Source of the DNA: Bacteroidales bacterium UBA5371
GTDB lineage: Bacteria; Bacteroidota; Bacteroidia; Bacteroidales; P3
Length of the DNA stretch: 64,000 nucleotides
Reading direction: 5' to 3'
NCBI GenBank assembly: GCA_002407855.1
Contig: DHPF01000003.1
Location: 57,372 to 121,371 of the forward strand
The notes under the pieces are model-generated. The model saw only the letters and a program-made list of their open reading frames with translations, made no database searches and had not been told where the DNA came from. This document shows, in pieces, positions 61,174 through 64,000 of the stretch (position 1 is its first letter; each line of letters opens with the position of its first letter). The translations under genes were made by a program, and so were the position numbers.

Positions 61174-62751
61174 TTAAGGTATGCGTTGTGCTCCGAAGCC
61201 GTTTAATGCTCCAAAGAGTAGGGTTGCTTTCTCGAATGGGTAGGCGTTGGCATACATTGTTACTGTGAATTTTGAGGTTCCACGAGGGTTCATCCCTAAG
61301 GCTCCTCTTAGTTGGTTTTCGGATGAGTTGGGGTTATAGTCCAATGATGATGATCCTTTCATTGTGAGAAATGCTTTGATATAAGCTTCATCAACAAATT
61401 TGGATAGTTGTTTTAGTTCTCCTTCGTTCATTTCGCGGTTGCCTTCATATTTTACTAATTGCTCTACGTCCTCGAATTGCTTAGCAAATATCCTCATAAA
61501 TCTTCCTGCTCCTGGAAGGGTAAGGTCTGCCTCAATGTTATTGAAGAAAAGGTTTTGCCATGCGGATGTCTTACGTACTGCTTCTTTGCTTTTGTCGGAA
61601 TCAACATAGGTGCGGTCAAGTGCTGAAAAATCGCTGCATCCAAAAATATTATGATGAACATCGGCATCTATTCCTGTCATGTATCTAAATCCATAGCCCA
61701 TATCTTTGCTATCTGGCGACCAGTCTCTTCTCCATGAGAATAGGACGGTGTTGTGATGAAATTCTACTGTTGCCTCTCCTGGTGTCTTGTTCATACTTCT
61801 TACTTCACAGGCTGCCATGCGGTTTGTGAGGAATACATTATTATATATCTCCCATTTGCCACCAATGTTTCCCATTTGTATTCCGTAATGACTTCCGTTC
61901 ATCAAAACGCAGTTGCGGATAATTAGATTTCCTTCAACATCTCCATGTATTAGTTGGTTTGAAACGCTTGTTACTCCACGCATTGAAGGTTGGTTGATTG
62001 GCATTCCTGGAGGGTTGAGAAGTCCTGTTTCGCATCCTTCTGGTGGTGTGAAACGAGGGTCGGTTGGGTTAAGACCAACATAGCGGTTCATTTGTCCTTT
62101 GTCAAGGATTAAGCCGTCAATCAAAATTATTCCATTGCGTTTGCCTCTAACATAAATATCCAATAGTCCATTATTGGCATTTGTACCTCCTGCATTTGCT
62201 CCTGGTTGGATTATGGTTTTGTATTTTAGAGGGTCGCGTTGTGAGAAGTCGTTGGAATAGCCTCCAACAATTGAAACATATTTGCTGATTTTTACAAATC
62301 CTCTATCTAAGTTACCGAGATAGTTACCCTCTGTAACCAAAATGGTGGCTCCTTCTGTTGCAACATCAACTGCTTTTTGGAGGTCTTTTATTGGGGTTGC
62401 CTTTGAACCATTATTGCGGTTGGAGCCGTTTTGTGCCGATACATAGATTGTACTTGAATTAATTGAAGGCTTGAAGTTAGATTGTGAGGATGATGAGGTG
62501 GACTTTAAACCAGGTGTTTTTTGGTTTGAGGATGGGGTAGATGTAGATTTCTGTTCTTGTTTGGTGTTTTGGGTTCCTCCAATCTTTTCTTCCAATTTTT
62601 GTTTCTCTTCATCAAGTGTTTGTTTCACTGTTTCTTTGGCGGCTTCTTTTGCTTTCTCGCCAAGTTTTTTCAATAATTGAGCATTAGCTCCATTGCTTAT
62701 AACCATTAGTCCCAATAGGACAAGGGTAAGTCTTTTAATCATTCTGTTCAT
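61174..62751 (-). CDS. Secreted right-handed beta-helix protein (DUF1565-like)
   Basis: The 525-residue exported protein has a signal peptide (LTLVLLGLMVISNGANAQ), a short coiled-coil stretch (KKLGEKAKEAAKETVKQT, EEKQKLEEK) and a Ser/Thr/Lys low-complexity linker (~60-95). A parallel beta-helix domain then begins STIYVSAQNGSNRNNGSKAT (DUF1565-like) with repeated short strands (GNLIIRNCVLMNGSHYGIQM, WEIYNNVFLTNRMAACEVRS, VHHNIFGCSDFS). Such domains bind or cleave polysaccharide; no catalytic set was identified. It ends without a T9SS sorting domain. Function is unknown. Confidence 0.75.
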   Translation of the reverse strand: MNRMIKRLTLVLLGLMVISNGANAQLLKKLGEKAKEAAKETVKQTLDEEKQKLEEKIGGTQNTKQEQKSTSTPSSNQKTPGLKSTSSSSQSNFKPSINSSTIYVSAQNGSNRNNGSKATPIKDLQKAVDVATEGATILVTEGNYLGNLDRGFVKISKYVSIVGGYSNDFSQRDPLKYKTIIQPGANAGGTNANNGLLDIYVRGKRNGIILIDGLILDKGQMNRYVGLNPTDPRFTPPEGCETGLLNPPGMPINQPSMRGVTSVSNQLIHGDVEGNLIIRNCVLMNGSHYGIQMGNIGGKWEIYNNVFLTNRMAACEVRSMNKTPGEATVEFHHNTVLFSWRRDWSPDSKDMGYGFRYMTGIDADVHHNIFGCSDFSALDRTYVDSDKSKEAVRKTSAWQNLFFNNIEADLTLPGAGRFMRIFAKQFEDVEQLVKYEGNREMNEGELKQLSKFVDEAYIKAFLTMKGSSSLDYNPNSSENQLRGALGMNPRGTSKFTVTMYANAYPFEKATLLFGALNGFGAQRIP

Positions 62752-63069
62752 AGTAATTAGATTTTATTTGTTTTATTCTTTAATTTCATTATAAATTGAT
62801 AATAAAAATAGGCAAGAAATGCAGTGTTTGTTAATTAATAAATGGTTAGTTTATGTTATTGCAAATTATTTTTTTTACTGCAAATCTGCCTAATTATATA
62901 TTTGTAAAAAATACTTGTTTGTTTACAATTAAACCTTGTTTATTACCATTTATCTTTCCTTGATATTATTGTTTTATAAAGTTTTAAGTCTTTCTAATTT
63001 GTTCCGATTATTTAACAAAGTGGGGGATTTCTCCCCCAGCTCTGCCAACAACTTAAAACATGAAAACAA
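62752..63069. other. Intergenic region between two secreted-protein genes
   Basis: AT-rich. Contains a hairpin at 63021-63038 that may terminate the T9SS gene to its right. No convincing promoter box or ORF was found for the beta-helix gene. Confidence 0.4.
63021..63038 (-). terminator. Possible terminator of the right-edge T9SS gene
   Basis: TGGGGGA (63021-63027) with TCCCCCA (63032-63038), 4-base loop, followed on the minus strand by CTTTGTT, a weak T tract. Confidence 0.45.
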
Positions 63070-64000
63070 TTATTGTTTGATAACCTTAAAGGTTCGTGTT
63101 GATTTGTTGGTAACAACTCTTAGTGAGTATATACCTTTACTTAGTTGTGAAGCATCAATACTTGATACGTTTTCTCCTTCAAATATCTTTCTTCCATTCA
63201 TATCATATAGTGTTGCTTTGGTGATTTCATTCTCACACTCTATATATAATGTATTAGAAACAGGATTAGGATAAATAGTTATTATTTCAACATTTCCTTC
63301 AACCTCATTTAATCCATTTAGAGTAACAAATACTTTTTCCTGACCTTCAATACGATTTCCATTTACCATAATAAATGCTTTGAAGGTATAAGATGTATTT
63401 GCCTCTAAACCATTAATACCTACAGAATAGTTATCTGTTGTTTGAGCAGTATATAGTTCTGAATAAGTTCCACCTGCTGTTAGCTTCCATTCAAAACCAC
63501 GAGCCGTTACCACTTCATCATTTGCAGGAGTAATGGTTGCATTTAAATTTGCAGAAACAGCTGTAATATCAGTTGCATCATCAGTTGTAATGCTTGTATT
63601 AATACCTTCAGGAAGGGTTGTAAAGGTAAGTTCAGAGCCATAAATTCTAACACCACCAGCAAAAACATGAGCTTTAAAAGTATATGATGTTCCAGCAGTT
63701 AAGCCAGGGAGTTGAACAGAGAAAGTATTGGTTAAATCCATTAAAACTAAATCATTATAAGTTCCACCAATAGTTTCTTTCCATTCAAAACCTCTTTCAT
63801 CAATAGCGTCTGTTCCTGGAATAACTTCTCCATTTAAGGTTGCAGAGTTTTGAATAATATAAGTAGCAGCATTTGTTGTTACGGTTGCAACAACAGGAGC
63901 AGTAGAAGTTGTAAAGGTAAGTTCAGAGCCATAAATCTTAGTAGTACCAACCTTTACATAAGCACGGAAAGTATAGCTTGTATTAGATGTTAAATTAGTA
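63070..64000 (-). CDS. T9SS-sorted protein with fibronectin-III-like repeats (N-terminus beyond window)
   Basis: The reverse frame is open from the right edge to a stop at 63070, giving 310 codons. The visible part contains at least two and a half repeats of ~90-100 residues of fibronectin-III-like type: SYTFRAYVKVG, then YGSELTFTT, SATLNGEVIPGTDAIDERGF and EWKETIGGTYNDL; and again SYTFKAHVFAGG, ANLNATITPANDEVVTARGF. The last ~75 residues are a type A T9SS domain (IITIYPNPVSNTLYIE, ATLYDMNGRKIFEG, LSKGIYSLRV, FKVIKQ). A Met at 63741 is internal, since the frame is coding upstream of it. Probably a large surface adhesin. Confidence 0.8.
   Translation of the reverse strand, partial: TNLTSNTSYTFRAYVKVGTTKIYGSELTFTTSTAPVVATVTTNAATYIIQNSATLNGEVIPGTDAIDERGFEWKETIGGTYNDLVLMDLTNTFSVQLPGLTAGTSYTFKAHVFAGGVRIYGSELTFTTLPEGINTSITTDDATDITAVSANLNATITPANDEVVTARGFEWKLTAGGTYSELYTAQTTDNYSVGINGLEANTSYTFKAFIMVNGNRIEGQEKVFVTLNGLNEVEGNVEIITIYPNPVSNTLYIECENEITKATLYDMNGRKIFEGENVSSIDASQLSKGIYSLRVVTNKSTRTFKVIKQ

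Noticed and set aside
63070..63741. Complete 223-codon gene starting at the Met at 63741
   Set aside because: The same frame is open and repeat-coding from 63741 to the window edge, so this Met is internal to a larger protein.
1..64000. rRNA or tRNA genes
   Set aside because: Gaps between genes were read for T-loop-like GTTCGAATC patterns and conserved rRNA stretches; none was recognised. A covariance search would be decisive.

Overview
The window is AT-rich DNA from a member of the Bacteroidota, most likely a Bacteroidales-type anaerobe outside the genus Bacteroides. The evidence is the repeated promoter pattern TTTG-N19..22-TAnnTTTG, several type IX secretion (T9SS) cargo proteins with A- or B-type C-terminal sorting domains, a T9SS plug protein (DUF5103), TlpA-like proteins with DUF4369-style N-termini, a TonB-dependent receptor with a carboxypeptidase-like N-domain, and an HU-HIG type DNA-binding protein. 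No rRNA, tRNA or CRISPR array was recognised. The genus cannot be named from this sequence.

Layout. 1-3.4 kb: rnr-purD operon (minus; purD runs off the left edge). 3.5-6.7 kb: a small membrane-anchored protein and a two-domain protein that looks like MurL (muropeptide glutamate epimerase) fused to a MurD-type ligase. 6.7-12.6 kb (minus): a GT-C glycosyltransferase, a GlmM-like phosphohexomutase and two tandem TlpA-like thioredoxin proteins. 12.7-19 kb (plus): small beta-barrel proteins, a class III aminotransferase, an ORF carrying a 22-copy GTAT microsatellite, a lipoprotein and a T9SS protein. 19.3-28.4 kb (minus): metG with a GT39-type glycosyltransferase, then fabD-nitroreductase-gcvP, then a cleaved-adhesin-type T9SS protein.

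28.4-35.6 kb is an accessory island. It holds a cluster of a G-rich 13-mer, the RloA/RloB (AbiL-like) defence pair, a VirE/VapE-type protein with its small HTH partner, a REP-associated tyrosine transposase (RAYT) with REP sequence inside its own reading frame, and an HU-like protein. Long REP-plus-tail units lie in opposite orientation at the two sides of the island (28.54 and 34.85 kb).

35.6-48.3 kb: SRPBCC and DUF4199 proteins, pepD, a prohibitin-like fragment protein, Xaa-Pro aminopeptidase, the T9SS plug protein, antitoxin-like genes with a broken toxin, two small lipoproteins, a TonB-dependent receptor and a HincII-like restriction-modification pair. 48.5-56.5 kb: two paralogous secreted proteins, an M16 peptidase homologue without its zinc motif, a type-B T9SS protein, a ComB-family phosphatase and a periplasmic metallo-beta-lactamase-fold protein. 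56.7-60.9 kb: a sulfur/redox operon (CoA-disulfide reductase-rhodanese-TusA-DsrE fusion, DUF6132, methyltransferase, lipoprotein thioredoxin, MarR). 61-64 kb (minus): a secreted beta-helix protein and the C-terminal part of a T9SS protein that continues past the right edge.

The strongest leads are the MurL-MurD fusion, the REP-bracketed defence island with its unexplained G-rich repeat, and the GTAT tract. All functional calls come from reading motifs; no database search was run.
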